8,766 nt of DNA from an uncultured bacterium (GTDB lineage: Bacteria; Bacillota; Clostridia; Lachnospirales; Lachnospiraceae). Position numbers and translations under genes: made by a program. The notes beneath the pieces are model-generated. The model saw nothing but the letters and a program-made list of their open reading frames with translations. It made no database searches and was not told the origin of the DNA. Location: assembly GCA_947088515.1 (NCBI GenBank), contig CAMUHA010000147.1, forward strand, positions 1-8,766, written 5' to 3'. This document shows positions 1-6,654 of the stretch, piece after piece (within the stretch, counting starts at the first letter, position 1; every line of letters starts with the position of its first letter).

Positions 1-86
1 CACAGCTCTCTGATGTGGAAGAAGAGGTTAACGGCCTGCTTACCTATGACCGGAAGGTAAATAAACTGGCCCGCCGTTGGTCTTAA
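1..86 (+). CDS. 3' end of an unidentified plus-strand gene (partial)
   Basis: The frame beginning at base 3 is open to a TAA at 84-86 and gives 27 residues containing VEEEVNGLLTYDRKVNKLA and ending ARRWS. The codons look like those of a real gene (GAA GAA GAG, CTG, GGC, CGC) and the peptide is charged and helical, as many C-termini are. The other two plus frames are less convincing: one hits a stop within 12 bases, the other gives a basic, less protein-like string. The gene would converge on the MATE gene, whose stop is 49 bases away. Too little is visible to name a family. The call rests only on coding appearance, so it could be chance. Confidence 0.5.
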   Translation, partial: QLSDVEEEVNGLLTYDRKVNKLARRWS

Positions 87-135
87 ATTTTTCGATTCTG
101 ATTAAACTGCAAACCAAAGATATCTTCCATATCTG

Positions 136-1485
136 CTAATTAAGACGCATCTGAAGTCTGCGTCTTACATGAATATAAGCAGGAATCAAAAACACATCTG
201 CAAATACCCAGGCAAGAGGGCTGGCAAAGCAGGCTCCGGTAAAGCCAAAAGCAGGCACCAACACCAGACCTGCCAGCGTTCTTGCCACCATCTCAAACAC
301 GCCCGCCAGTATGGCAAAAGTACTAAATCCCATCCCCTGTATCATAAAGCGGATAATATTTACCAGCGCCAGCGGAATATAAAAAGTGCTGCATATCATC
401 AGGAACTTACCGGCATTGGCCAGCATCTCTTCCCCTGCATCATCCACAAACAAAGCCGCCAGATGGGAGCCGAAAAAGTACAACACCACAAAAGCTAACA
501 CTGAATATACAACACCAAGCTGTATACAGCTCTTAAGTCCTTCTCCCAGACGCTCCAGCTTTTTTGCGCCCACATTCTGTCCCCCATAAGTCGCCATGGC
601 TGACCCCATAGCTTCAAAAGGACAGCAAAAAAACATTCCCACTTTACTGCCTGCCGTAATGGAAGCTACCGCAAGAGAGCCTAAGGTGTTTACAGAAGTC
701 TGCAATATAACGGACCCAATGGCGGTAATAGAGTACTGCAGCCCCATAGGTATCCCCATGCCGCAAAGCGTCTTCATATGAGAGACATTCATCTTCCACT
801 CTTCTTTTGTAATATGAAGCGTTTCATATTTTTTTATCATATAAAAAAGACATGCCACCCCGGAAATCAACTGGGATACCACCGTTGCCACCGCTGCTCC
901 CGCAACTCCCATCCGAAACACTAAAATGCACAAAAGGTCCAGCCCAATATTAAGCAGTGCGGACAATGTCAAAAAATATAACGGAGTCCGGCTGTCCCCC
1001 ATGGAACGGATAATCCCGGACAAAATATTATACAGATAAGTTGCCGGTATCCCCATAAAAATAATCACAATGTAGGAATAAGCATAGTCAAAAATATCTT
1101 CCGGCGTTTTCATCCATGTAAGGATATTCCTGCACAAAAACACCACAGTCACAGTCATTACCGCTGAAAAAAATAATGACAGCCACCCACAATTAGCCAC
1201 AAACTGCCGCATTCCTGAATAATCCTTTGCGCCAAACTTATGCGCTACAGGTATGGCAAACCCACTGCATACCCCCATGCAAAAACCTACAATCATAAAA
1301 TTTATGGAGCCAGTAGCTCCCACTCCAGCCAGTGCATTTACTCCCAGAAACCGCCCCACAATAATTGTGTCCACCACGCTGTAAAACTGCTGGAACAAAA
1401 ATCCAAACAGAAGCGGAATGGAAAATCCCAAAATTAATTTCATGGGTGAACCCGTTGTCATATCCCTTGTTGTGTCTTTTGCCAT
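136..1485 (-). CDS. MATE family efflux transporter (NorM-like)
   Basis: An integral membrane antiporter that, by family knowledge, exports cationic drugs or other small organic molecules in exchange for Na+ or H+. The 449-residue length is usual for the family, and about twelve hydrophobic segments run through the protein in two similar halves. Family marks visible are QQFYSVVDTIIVGRFLG (residues 32-48, with Asp39 in helix 1), SMGDSRTP (161-168) followed by LSALLNIGLDLL, and GGQNVGAKK (301-309) in the second half, the counterpart of GAKD near residue 85. The ATG at 1485-1483 is supported by GAGGA at 1493-1497, seven bases upstream. No regulator is adjacent, although MATE genes often have a MarR or TetR neighbour; a coding-like fragment lies just upstream. 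The substrate cannot be read from sequence. Confidence 0.93.
   Translation of the reverse strand: MAKDTTRDMTTGSPMKLILGFSIPLLFGFLFQQFYSVVDTIIVGRFLGVNALAGVGATGSINFMIVGFCMGVCSGFAIPVAHKFGAKDYSGMRQFVANCGWLSLFFSAVMTVTVVFLCRNILTWMKTPEDIFDYAYSYIVIIFMGIPATYLYNILSGIIRSMGDSRTPLYFLTLSALLNIGLDLLCILVFRMGVAGAAVATVVSQLISGVACLFYMIKKYETLHITKEEWKMNVSHMKTLCGMGIPMGLQYSITAIGSVILQTSVNTLGSLAVASITAGSKVGMFFCCPFEAMGSAMATYGGQNVGAKKLERLGEGLKSCIQLGVVYSVLAFVVLYFFGSHLAALFVDDAGEEMLANAGKFLMICSTFYIPLALVNIIRFMIQGMGFSTFAILAGVFEMVARTLAGLVLVPAFGFTGACFASPLAWVFADVFLIPAYIHVRRRLQMRLN
141..167. other. Perfect 9-bp hairpin at the 3' end of the MATE gene
   Basis: TAAGACGCA (141-149) pairs with TGCGTCTTA (159-167) around a 9-nt loop. It lies within the last codons of the MATE gene and facing the end of the plus-strand gene. 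No T-run follows on either strand, so it is not a convincing intrinsic terminator. It could protect mRNA 3' ends or be chance. Confidence 0.35.
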
Positions 1486-1492
1486 CTTCTAA

Positions 1493-1497
1493 TCCTC
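1493..1497 (-). promoter_or_regulatory. Ribosome binding site of the MATE gene
   Basis: GAGGA on the minus strand ends seven bases before the ATG at 1485. It overlaps the end of the 43-codon ORF upstream. Confidence 0.75.
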
Positions 1498-1505
1498 ATA
1501 ATTAT

Positions 1506-1604
1506 CATTCCCGCATCCATTCATCCGAAACCAGTTGGCAAAGCCGCTGCCAGTTACCGGAATGAGCATATATGCTCCGTACTTCTTCCAGACAGATGCT
1601 CTTT
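1506..1604 (-). pseudogene. Coding-like fragment without a start codon (possible gene remnant)
   Basis: Between a TAA at 1607-1605 and a TGA at 1508-1506 the minus strand reads 32 codons that look like the end of a real protein (for example CLEEVRSIYAHSGNWQRL, then CQLVSDEWMRE). There is no ATG, GTG or TTG before codon 30, so it cannot be a complete gene. A second frame over the same stretch gives a 43-codon ORF (ATG at 1620-1618, stop TAG at 1491-1489, three bases before the MATE start). That one has no good ribosome binding site and an unnatural composition. The fragment may be the decayed tail of a former neighbour, such as a regulator. I do not recognise the family, and chance is possible. 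Confidence 0.25.
1564..1577. repeat. 14-bp perfect palindrome upstream of the MATE gene
   Basis: GAGCATATATGCTC reads the same on both strands, 79 bp upstream of the MATE start codon. This size and symmetry fit the binding site of a dimeric regulator (MarR- or TetR-type sites look like this), but no such regulator is in the window and the site also falls inside the coding-like fragment. Function unproven. Confidence 0.4.
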
Positions 1605-1611
1605 TACAATA

Positions 1612-1660
1612 AAAGCCCATGTGAATAACCACAATTAAGTAGTATACTCACACAGGCTTT
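1612..1660 (-). terminator. Second hairpin downstream of the sugar operon
   Basis: AAAGCC + TGTGA (1612-1617, 1620-1624) pair with TCACA + GGCTTT (1648-1652, 1655-1660), with two mismatches in the stem and a 23-nt loop. On the minus strand the stem ends in GGCTTTTATT, a short T-run that would fit a weak backup terminator for the operon. If the MATE promoter lies further upstream it could instead be a leader hairpin. A weak TATACT -10-like sequence lies at 1641-1646 on the minus strand, without a good -35. Confidence 0.4.
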
Positions 1661-1683
1661 AAATTGCTAGTATCATTTTGTCC

Positions 1684-1713
1684 AAAAAAGAGGAATTTCT
1701 GTTCCCCTTTTTT
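1684..1713 (-). terminator. Intrinsic terminator of the sugar operon
   Basis: A 12-bp stem with one mismatch (1684-1695 with 1702-1713) and a 6-nt loop. On the minus strand it reads AAAAAAGGGGAA, loop, then TTCCTCTTTTTT, so a GC-containing stem is followed by six T residues. It starts 51 bp past the isomerase stop codon. The A/T tracts on both sides mean it could also act on plus-strand transcripts, but no plus-strand gene is near. Confidence 0.8.
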
Positions 1714-1764
1714 GCTTATTTCACAAGGATATTTTTAAAGCTTATTTCCTTGCTTTCTTTTCCG

Positions 1765-3249
1765 TTAAGCAAATGGATTTTCCGACTTGTAAAGCATTCC
1801 CTTTGGCTGGTTAAAGCCAATCTCATCCAGCTCCACACCGATATATTTAAATACTTCAAACAAAGCCTTTCCATAATGTCCAAATGCCACCGCACCATGA
1901 TGAGGGTAGTTGCCCTCAATCAGCACATGACGGTAAAACCTTCCCATTTCAGGAATTGCAAAAACTCCAATACCTCCAAAAGATTTGGTTGCCACAGGAA
2001 GCACTTCGCCATGGGCAATATATCCGCGCAGTTTGCAGTCAGCTGTGGACTGTAAACGATAAAAGGTAATATCCCCTGGTACGATGTCTCCTTCCAGAGT
2101 TCCGTTTGTAACCTCCACCGGAAGGGACCTTGCCATAATCATCTGATTTTTCATGCTGCAAAACGCCAGCTTTTTAGAACAGGTGTTTCCACAGTGGAAG
2201 CCCATAAAGGTATCTTTATGTGTATAGTCAAATTTGTCTTTGATGGATTCTTCGTACATATCAGCAGGCACTGTATTGTTAATGTCAAGGAGCGTTACCA
2301 CATCATTGCTGATTGCTGCGCCGATAAACTCACTTAAGCACCCATAAATATCCACTTCACAAGAAACAGGAATCCCCATTCCTGTCAGACGGCTGTTCAC
2401 ATAGCAGGGAACAAATCCAAACTGTGTCTGGAATGCAGGCCAGCATTTGCCTGCAATAGCAACATATTCACGGTATCCTTTATGCGCTTCAATCCAGTCA
2501 AGCAGCGTCAATTCGTACTGTGCCAGTTTTGACAGAATTTCCGGCTTTTGGTTTCCTTCTCCAAGTTCCTCTTCCATTTCCTTTACTTTGGCCGGAATTC
2601 TTTCATCCCCTTCATGTTTATTGAATGCTTCAAACAAATCCAGCTCGGAATTTTCTTCAATTTCCACTCCCAGATTATAAAGCTGTTTGATTGGGGCGTT
2701 GCAGGCAAGGAAATTTAAGGGTCTTGGCCCAAAGCTGATAATTTTAAGACTTTTTAAACCTACAATCGCCCTTGCAATTGGAACAAATTCATTAATCATA
2801 TCCGCACATTCCATAGCTGTGCCTACCGGATATTCCGGGATATAGGCTTTGATATTGCGGAGCTTTAAATTATAGCTTGCATTAAGCATACCACAGTAGG
2901 CATCCCCACGCCCGCCAACCAGGTCATTCTGGGATTCCTCAGATGCTGCAACAAACATCGCCGGTCCGTCAAAATGCTTTGCAAGCAGTGTTTCGGAAAT
3001 CTCAGGCCCAAAGTTTCCAAGATATACGCACAATGCGTTACATCCTTCTTTTTTAATATCTTCCAACGCCTGAACCATGTGGATTTCACTTTCCACAATA
3101 CAGATAGGGCATTCATAAATATCAGCCGCATCATACTTTGCCTTGTAAGCTTCCACCAGCGCTTTTCTTCTGTTAACGGACAGAGACTCCGGGAAACAGT
3201 CACGGCTTACCGCAACAATTCCAATTTTTACCTTAGGTAAATTGTTCAT
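1765..3249 (-). CDS. L-fucose/L-arabinose isomerase family protein (ketol-isomerase)
   Basis: A cytoplasmic metal-dependent aldose-ketose isomerase of the FucI/AraA fold. The 494-residue protein has an N-terminal Rossmann-like domain (about 5-165, with CVYLGNFGPE at 74-83), a middle domain (about 166-340) and a C-terminal barrel. The likely metal ligands are Glu298 (SCEVDIYG) and Asp322 (LLDINN), spaced 24 residues apart as are Glu337 and Asp361 of E. coli FucI, plus His450 or His451 (GNYPHHGAVAFGH). FHCGNTC at 351-357 is a further family motif. It is shorter than E. coli FucI (591 residues), so it belongs to a different subfamily and its sugar is uncertain: L-fucose, D-arabinose, L-arabinose or another aldose are all possible. 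As last gene of the operon it starts 62 nt after the DUF4867 gene, with AGGAGG at 3258-3263, 8 nt before ATG. The terminator follows. Confidence 0.88.
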   Translation of the reverse strand: MNNLPKVKIGIVAVSRDCFPESLSVNRRKALVEAYKAKYDAADIYECPICIVESEIHMVQALEDIKKEGCNALCVYLGNFGPEISETLLAKHFDGPAMFVAASEESQNDLVGGRGDAYCGMLNASYNLKLRNIKAYIPEYPVGTAMECADMINEFVPIARAIVGLKSLKIISFGPRPLNFLACNAPIKQLYNLGVEIEENSELDLFEAFNKHEGDERIPAKVKEMEEELGEGNQKPEILSKLAQYELTLLDWIEAHKGYREYVAIAGKCWPAFQTQFGFVPCYVNSRLTGMGIPVSCEVDIYGCLSEFIGAAISNDVVTLLDINNTVPADMYEESIKDKFDYTHKDTFMGFHCGNTCSKKLAFCSMKNQMIMARSLPVEVTNGTLEGDIVPGDITFYRLQSTADCKLRGYIAHGEVLPVATKSFGGIGVFAIPEMGRFYRHVLIEGNYPHHGAVAFGHYGKALFEVFKYIGVELDEIGFNQPKGMLYKSENPFA

Positions 3250-3257
3250 TTTTCAAT

Positions 3258-3263
3258 CCTCCT
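3258..3263 (-). promoter_or_regulatory. Ribosome binding site of the isomerase gene
   Basis: AGGAGG lies 8 nt before the ATG at 3249. The preceding 48 nt (3264-3311) are very AT-rich, likely leaving this site unstructured. No credible internal promoter was seen there. Confidence 0.85.
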
Positions 3264-3311
3264 GTTTTTGTTTTTATATATAATGACAAAATTTTCAGCA
3301 TTTATATAACC

Positions 3312-3935
3312 CTATTCATTAACACACAGGTTCTTCCCTATAAGTCCCATAGGGCTTCCCTCCGGCAGCCCTGCCTTTGGGTGTCCCAAAAGCCATTTGT
3401 TCTTTGCCGTCAGATGCCCGTCTTCCCCGTCTTTGTGGTCCTTTTCCAGGTCCAGATTGGTTCCTTTGGGCAATACAATCGCTACCTTAAATCCGGCGCC
3501 GTCTACTCCACAGGGCGCATAATGCAGTGTGGTTGCATATATCTCAACCGCTGTTCCCTTTGGCGCCAGAAAGGCTTCCACAAGAGACGTGTCATAAGTA
3601 AAATCTTCAGTAATATCCTGCTGGCATCCCAGCATCAGAATCGCATCTGTTGCAGCCACATTGATTTCAGAGCTTCTGTGATATTCAAGTGCATTCAACA
3701 TGGAATTGTGGCCATTGCAGTAGCCAATCTGAATGGGCAGCTCTCCGTAGGTCTTTCTGGTAAGCTCCTGGTACACTGGAAGAGACTCTAACGCATCCAG
3801 CCCCGGAACATATACAACATCCTCTGGCAAAGGGGTGTCCTCCTCCAATACCTGAATTAACTTAGAAAAATCAATTCCTTCCACTACTTTTCCATACTTT
3901 TTAAAACGCTCATCTCTCACATTATAAATTTTCAT
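3312..3935 (-). CDS. DUF4867-like family protein, possibly cupin-type, in a sugar operon
   Basis: A 207-residue soluble protein without signal peptide or membrane segment. From memory it resembles the DUF4867 family of Firmicutes, whose function is unknown. Conserved-looking blocks are GYCNGHNSMLNALEYHRSSE (71-90), MLGCQQDITEDF (101-112), EIYATTLHYAPC (131-142) and a glycine-rich tail around LLGHPKAGLPEGSPMGLIGK. The HxxxE pair His86/Glu90, a run of short beta-like segments and the later His138 resemble the metal site of cupin-fold sugar isomerases, so a sugar epimerase, mutarotase or isomerase role is a reasonable guess, not a demonstration. It sits between kinase and isomerase, 42 nt after the kinase, with AGGAGA 8 nt before its ATG, so it is co-expressed with both. 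Confidence 0.7.
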   Translation of the reverse strand: MKIYNVRDERFKKYGKVVEGIDFSKLIQVLEEDTPLPEDVVYVPGLDALESLPVYQELTRKTYGELPIQIGYCNGHNSMLNALEYHRSSEINVAATDAILMLGCQQDITEDFTYDTSLVEAFLAPKGTAVEIYATTLHYAPCGVDGAGFKVAIVLPKGTNLDLEKDHKDGEDGHLTAKNKWLLGHPKAGLPEGSPMGLIGKNLCVNE

Positions 3936-3943
3936 CCCTAAAG

Positions 3944-3949
3944 TCTCCT
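3944..3949 (-). promoter_or_regulatory. Ribosome binding site of the DUF4867-like gene
   Basis: AGGAGA lies 8 nt before the ATG at 3935. Confidence 0.75.
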
Positions 3950-3977
3950 ATTCCAGTTTCCTCCAACTGCCCTTTCC

Positions 3978-5447
3978 TTATTTTATTTTGTCAAATAAGG
4001 ATTTGCAGGCCGGATAAATTTCTTTAAACTGCCGATACCTTTCTTCGTACTTTGCAACAAGCGCCGACTCCGGCTCCACAGTGTCGATAATTCTCACAAT
4101 TTTGGCAGCCGCCGCTTCCACGTTTTCAAATTCTCCACAGGCAACCGCCGCCAACATGGCTCCGCCCAACGCAGGCCCTTCCTCACTCTCAATTACATCC
4201 ACCTTTAGATTAAGTATATTGGCTATTATTTTTTTCCACAATGGGCTTTTAGCCCCGCCGCCACAGATTTTGGTTCTCTCCAGCTTAATGCCAAGGGACT
4301 TAGCAACTTCCAGCGAATCCCGCAGGGCAAATCCAACCCCCTCAAGCACTGCCTGGGTCATGTCCGCCCTGGAAGTATCCATAGTCATCCCTATAAAGGT
4401 TCCCCTTGCATTTGGGTTGTTGTGAGGGGAACGCTCTCCCATCAGATAAGGGAGAAAATATACATGGTTCTCGCCAAGCTTTGTTATCTGTTCCTGCTCT
4501 TTTGCATAATCGCCGGTTCCGATTATATCTTCCATCCACCACTTATTACAGGAAGCTGCGCTTAACATACACCCCATCAAATGATAGTTTCCGTCTGCAT
4601 GGGCAAAGGCATGAAGCGCATTAAATTTATCCACCCCAAACTTTTGGGAAGAAATAAATATAGTTCCACTGGTGCCTAGGGAAATATTGCACATTCCTTC
4701 CCCTACAGTGCCTGTGCCCACTGCCGCCGCCGCATTGTCTCCTGCTCCTGCTGCCACTTTTACAGAACATGGAATCCCAAGCCGGGCTGCAATATCTTCT
4801 TTTACAGTCCCCACACATTCATAACTTTCAAAAAGTCCGGGCAGCATTTCTTCCCGGATACCACAGATATCACACATCTCCTTTGACCATTTACGGTTTT
4901 TTACATCTAAAAGGAGCATTCCTGAGGCATCAGATACATCGGTGCAATGTACGCCTGTCAGCCTGTATGCAATATAGTCTTTAGGCAGCATAATCTTTGC
5001 AATCCTTGCAAAGTTTTCCGGCTCTTTATTTTTAATCCATAAAATCTTAGGTGCCGTAAATCCCGTAAAGGATATATTGGCCGTGTACTTTGAAAGCTTT
5101 TCTTTTCCAATTTCATTATTTAAGTAATCACATTCCTCATAGGTTCTGCCATCATTCCAAAGCAGGGCAGGACGGATTACATTGTCATCCTTATCCAAAA
5201 TAACAAGACCGTGCATCTGCCCGCCAAAGCTGATTCCCGCAATCTGACTTTTGTCAACTTCACAGATAAGCTCTTTTATTCCTTCTATAGTCTGGGTAAA
5301 CCAATCTTCCGGTTTCTGCTCTGACCAGCCCGGATTTGGAAAATAAATAGGATACTCCCTGGATACAATCTTCCGGATTTTCCCTTCCCCATCCATCATC
5401 AGAAGCTTCACCGCACTGGTCCCTAAGTCAATACCAATATATAACAT
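3978..5447 (-). CDS. xylB: Xylulokinase (FGGY family carbohydrate kinase)
   Basis: Phosphorylates a ketopentose, most likely D-xylulose, with ATP in the cytoplasm, feeding the pentose phosphate pathway. The 489 residues match XylB length (E. coli 484). Visible in order: the N-terminal phosphate-binding loop YIGIDLGTSAVK (3-14), WSEQKPEDWF (41-50), the sugar-contact motif GGQMHG (75-80), catalytic Asp237 in AGAGDNAAAAVG (233-244), FGGY signature 2 (349-369, GTFIGM...DMTQAVLE) and the adenosine-site glycines GGGAKSPLW (396-404). QMHG and GDNAA point to xylulokinase rather than ribulokinase, fuculokinase or glycerol kinase. However, the partner isomerase is FucI-like and no xylA-type isomerase is present, so a different ketose is possible. 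It follows the regulator by 15 nt, with AGGAGG 6 nt before ATG. Confidence 0.9.
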   Translation of the reverse strand: MLYIGIDLGTSAVKLLMMDGEGKIRKIVSREYPIYFPNPGWSEQKPEDWFTQTIEGIKELICEVDKSQIAGISFGGQMHGLVILDKDDNVIRPALLWNDGRTYEECDYLNNEIGKEKLSKYTANISFTGFTAPKILWIKNKEPENFARIAKIMLPKDYIAYRLTGVHCTDVSDASGMLLLDVKNRKWSKEMCDICGIREEMLPGLFESYECVGTVKEDIAARLGIPCSVKVAAGAGDNAAAAVGTGTVGEGMCNISLGTSGTIFISSQKFGVDKFNALHAFAHADGNYHLMGCMLSAASCNKWWMEDIIGTGDYAKEQEQITKLGENHVYFLPYLMGERSPHNNPNARGTFIGMTMDTSRADMTQAVLEGVGFALRDSLEVAKSLGIKLERTKICGGGAKSPLWKKIIANILNLKVDVIESEEGPALGGAMLAAVACGEFENVEAAAAKIVRIIDTVEPESALVAKYEERYRQFKEIYPACKSLFDKIK

Positions 5448-5453
5448 CCCAAT

Positions 5454-5459
5454 CCTCCT
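5454..5459 (-). promoter_or_regulatory. Ribosome binding site of xylB
   Basis: AGGAGG lies 6 nt before the ATG at 5447, directly after the regulator's stop codon, which supports one transcript for regulator and kinase. Confidence 0.85.
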
Positions 5460-5462
5460 GTT

Positions 5463-6521
5463 TTATTCATCTTTAAAGTAGCAGAGATTTTCGCTGGTAA
5501 TTACTTCCAGCTTGGAATAAAACTTCTTTTTTTCATAAGAAATTCCATAACACATCTCTTCAAATAAAATCTTTATTCCCATGTAAGCCTGTTTACTTAA
5601 ATCCTGATATACCACAGCATCAATCACTGATTCTTCAATGTACTTTTCTATCTCCCAGAACAAATCAAAACCAACCAGCTTAATATTCTCCCGGCCACTG
5701 TCTCTAAGAGCCTTTGCCGTCATATCAAGACGGTAAGTCAAATCAAAAATCCCGGCAAGCTCCGGTTCCCGCTTTATACAGGCAATCACCTCCTGATATA
5801 CCCTATCCCCTTCCATCAGGTCATGGGCAATGGGAAGTATTTCACAGTCCGAATACTCTTCCATCTTTTTCAAAAAACCCTTTAGCCTGTCCTGGATATC
5901 CTGATTGTCATGATACTCTGGCGTCACCGGAATAAAAATCCTGCCCCTGGGAGGAAGCATTTTTCCTAAAAGCTCCGCCGCCAGACGTCCGCTTCGGTAA
6001 TAGTCCACTCCCACATAATAAGTTTGGTCTTCCTTCAGATAATCCCGGCTAAGCAGCGCCACACGGCATTTTCTTGCTTTAAGCTCCGTCAGAATTTCTT
6101 CAATCACCTGCGTATTGGAAAAGGCAAGCACAAAACTGTCAATTCCCTGCTCAAGCATGCGGAAAACTTCTGTCTTTTGCTGCCACGGATTCTCCACCTC
6201 AAATTCTGAAACCAGAATCTCAAGGCCGTCATCTCCAAATTCCCGTACCGCCCGATTAATTCCCTCCCTGACCTTAGGTGAAAAATAACCGGCGCTCTTT
6301 GACCTAAAACCTGAATACCCAATCCTATACTGTCTGTTAAGTGCAAGATTCCGTGCGTTTTTATTCTGTACATAATTATACTTCTGCAGCGCTTCCATTA
6401 CCACATTGCGGGTTTTTTCACTGACATTTCCTTTTTCTTTGAGTACTTTATAAATTGTAGTCCTGGAAATGCCTATTTCTGCCGCAATATCTTCCAGCGT
6501 CATCCGTGTAATCCTTTCCAT
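5463..6521 (-). CDS. LacI family transcriptional regulator
   Basis: A sugar-responsive DNA-binding repressor, first gene of the operon and probably its own regulator. Taking the ATG at 6521 gives 352 residues: helix-turn-helix about 8-27 (TLEDIAAEIGISRTTIYKVL), the third helix with VSEKTRN, a hinge near NKNARNLALN (53-62), then a periplasmic-binding-protein-like effector domain (about 66-345), with GVDYYRSGRLAAELLG and a late VYQDLSKQAYMGIKIL segment as in ribose-binding-type members. The recognition helix has TIYKVL where most LacI proteins have TVSRVL, so the operator may differ from classical ones. The start is chosen because TGGAGG lies 6 nt before this ATG. An in-frame ATG at 6542, seven codons earlier, has no ribosome binding site. 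The effector is probably the operon's sugar or its phosphate, by inference. Confidence 0.9.
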   Translation of the reverse strand: MERITRMTLEDIAAEIGISRTTIYKVLKEKGNVSEKTRNVVMEALQKYNYVQNKNARNLALNRQYRIGYSGFRSKSAGYFSPKVREGINRAVREFGDDGLEILVSEFEVENPWQQKTEVFRMLEQGIDSFVLAFSNTQVIEEILTELKARKCRVALLSRDYLKEDQTYYVGVDYYRSGRLAAELLGKMLPPRGRIFIPVTPEYHDNQDIQDRLKGFLKKMEEYSDCEILPIAHDLMEGDRVYQEVIACIKREPELAGIFDLTYRLDMTAKALRDSGRENIKLVGFDLFWEIEKYIEESVIDAVVYQDLSKQAYMGIKILFEEMCYGISYEKKKFYSKLEVITSENLCYFKDE

Positions 6522-6527
6522 AGAAAT

Positions 6528-6533
6528 CCTCCA
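6528..6533 (-). promoter_or_regulatory. Ribosome binding site deciding the regulator's start
   Basis: TGGAGG is 6 nt upstream of the ATG at 6521. It lies downstream of the alternative ATG at 6542, which is preceded only by T/G-rich sequence, so 6521 is the better start. Confidence 0.8.
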
Positions 6534-6560
6534 CTCCTGCATGAATCATAAACCAACCGA

Positions 6561-6584
6561 CAAAGCAAAAACCTGACTGCTTTG
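6561..6584 (-). other. Small hairpin in the operon leader
   Basis: CAAAGCA (6561-6567) and TGCTTTG (6578-6584) form a perfect 7-bp stem with a 10-nt loop, between the predicted transcription start and the regulator's start codon. No T-run follows, so it is not a terminator. It may be a leader structure or chance. Confidence 0.3.
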
Positions 6585-6607
6585 CACTTGCATTTTTGTG
6601 AAATATA

Positions 6608-6654
6608 ATGGTGGCGTTATAAGTTTACACGTGTTAAACTTATAATACCACCAT
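6608..6654. promoter_or_regulatory. Operator: 47-bp imperfect palindrome with LacI-type core
   Basis: Two 20-bp arms (6608-6627 and 6635-6654) match at 18 of 20 positions around a 7-nt centre, with the axis at 6631. The core on the minus strand is TTTAACACGTGTAAA, with the central CG typical of LacI-family operators. The outer parts are ATGGTGG and CCACCAT. The core starts two bases past the -10 box and covers the predicted transcription start, so a bound repressor would block RNA polymerase. The regulator is encoded immediately downstream, so autoregulation is the simple reading. The outer arms are larger than one LacI dimer needs and overlap the promoter spacer. Confidence 0.8.

Noticed and set aside
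118..134. AGATAT/ATATCT hairpin just past the MATE stop as an intrinsic terminator.
   Set aside because: Stem of only 6 AT-rich base pairs and no real T-run on the minus strand.
1678..2055. A 125-codon plus-strand open frame over the operon terminator and the isomerase 3' end.
   Set aside because: It reads through the terminator hairpin and antisense to the isomerase, and its composition is not protein-like.
3264..3311. AT-rich gap before the isomerase gene as an internal promoter.
   Set aside because: TATA-like strings occur by base composition, but no -35 at proper spacing accompanies them.
6522..6542. The longer regulator start at the ATG at 6542 (seven extra residues).
   Set aside because: No ribosome binding site precedes it, while the ATG at 6521 has TGGAGG at 6 nt and fits the family's N-terminus.
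6561..6584. The leader hairpin as a riboswitch or terminator-antiterminator.
   Set aside because: The stem is only 7 bp, there is no T-run and no recognisable aptamer or competing structure.
6578..6593. A catabolite-control (cre)-like sequence, ATGCAAGTGCAAAGCA on the minus strand, in the operon leader.
   Set aside because: It differs from the cre consensus at several core positions, including the central CG, so CcpA control cannot be claimed.
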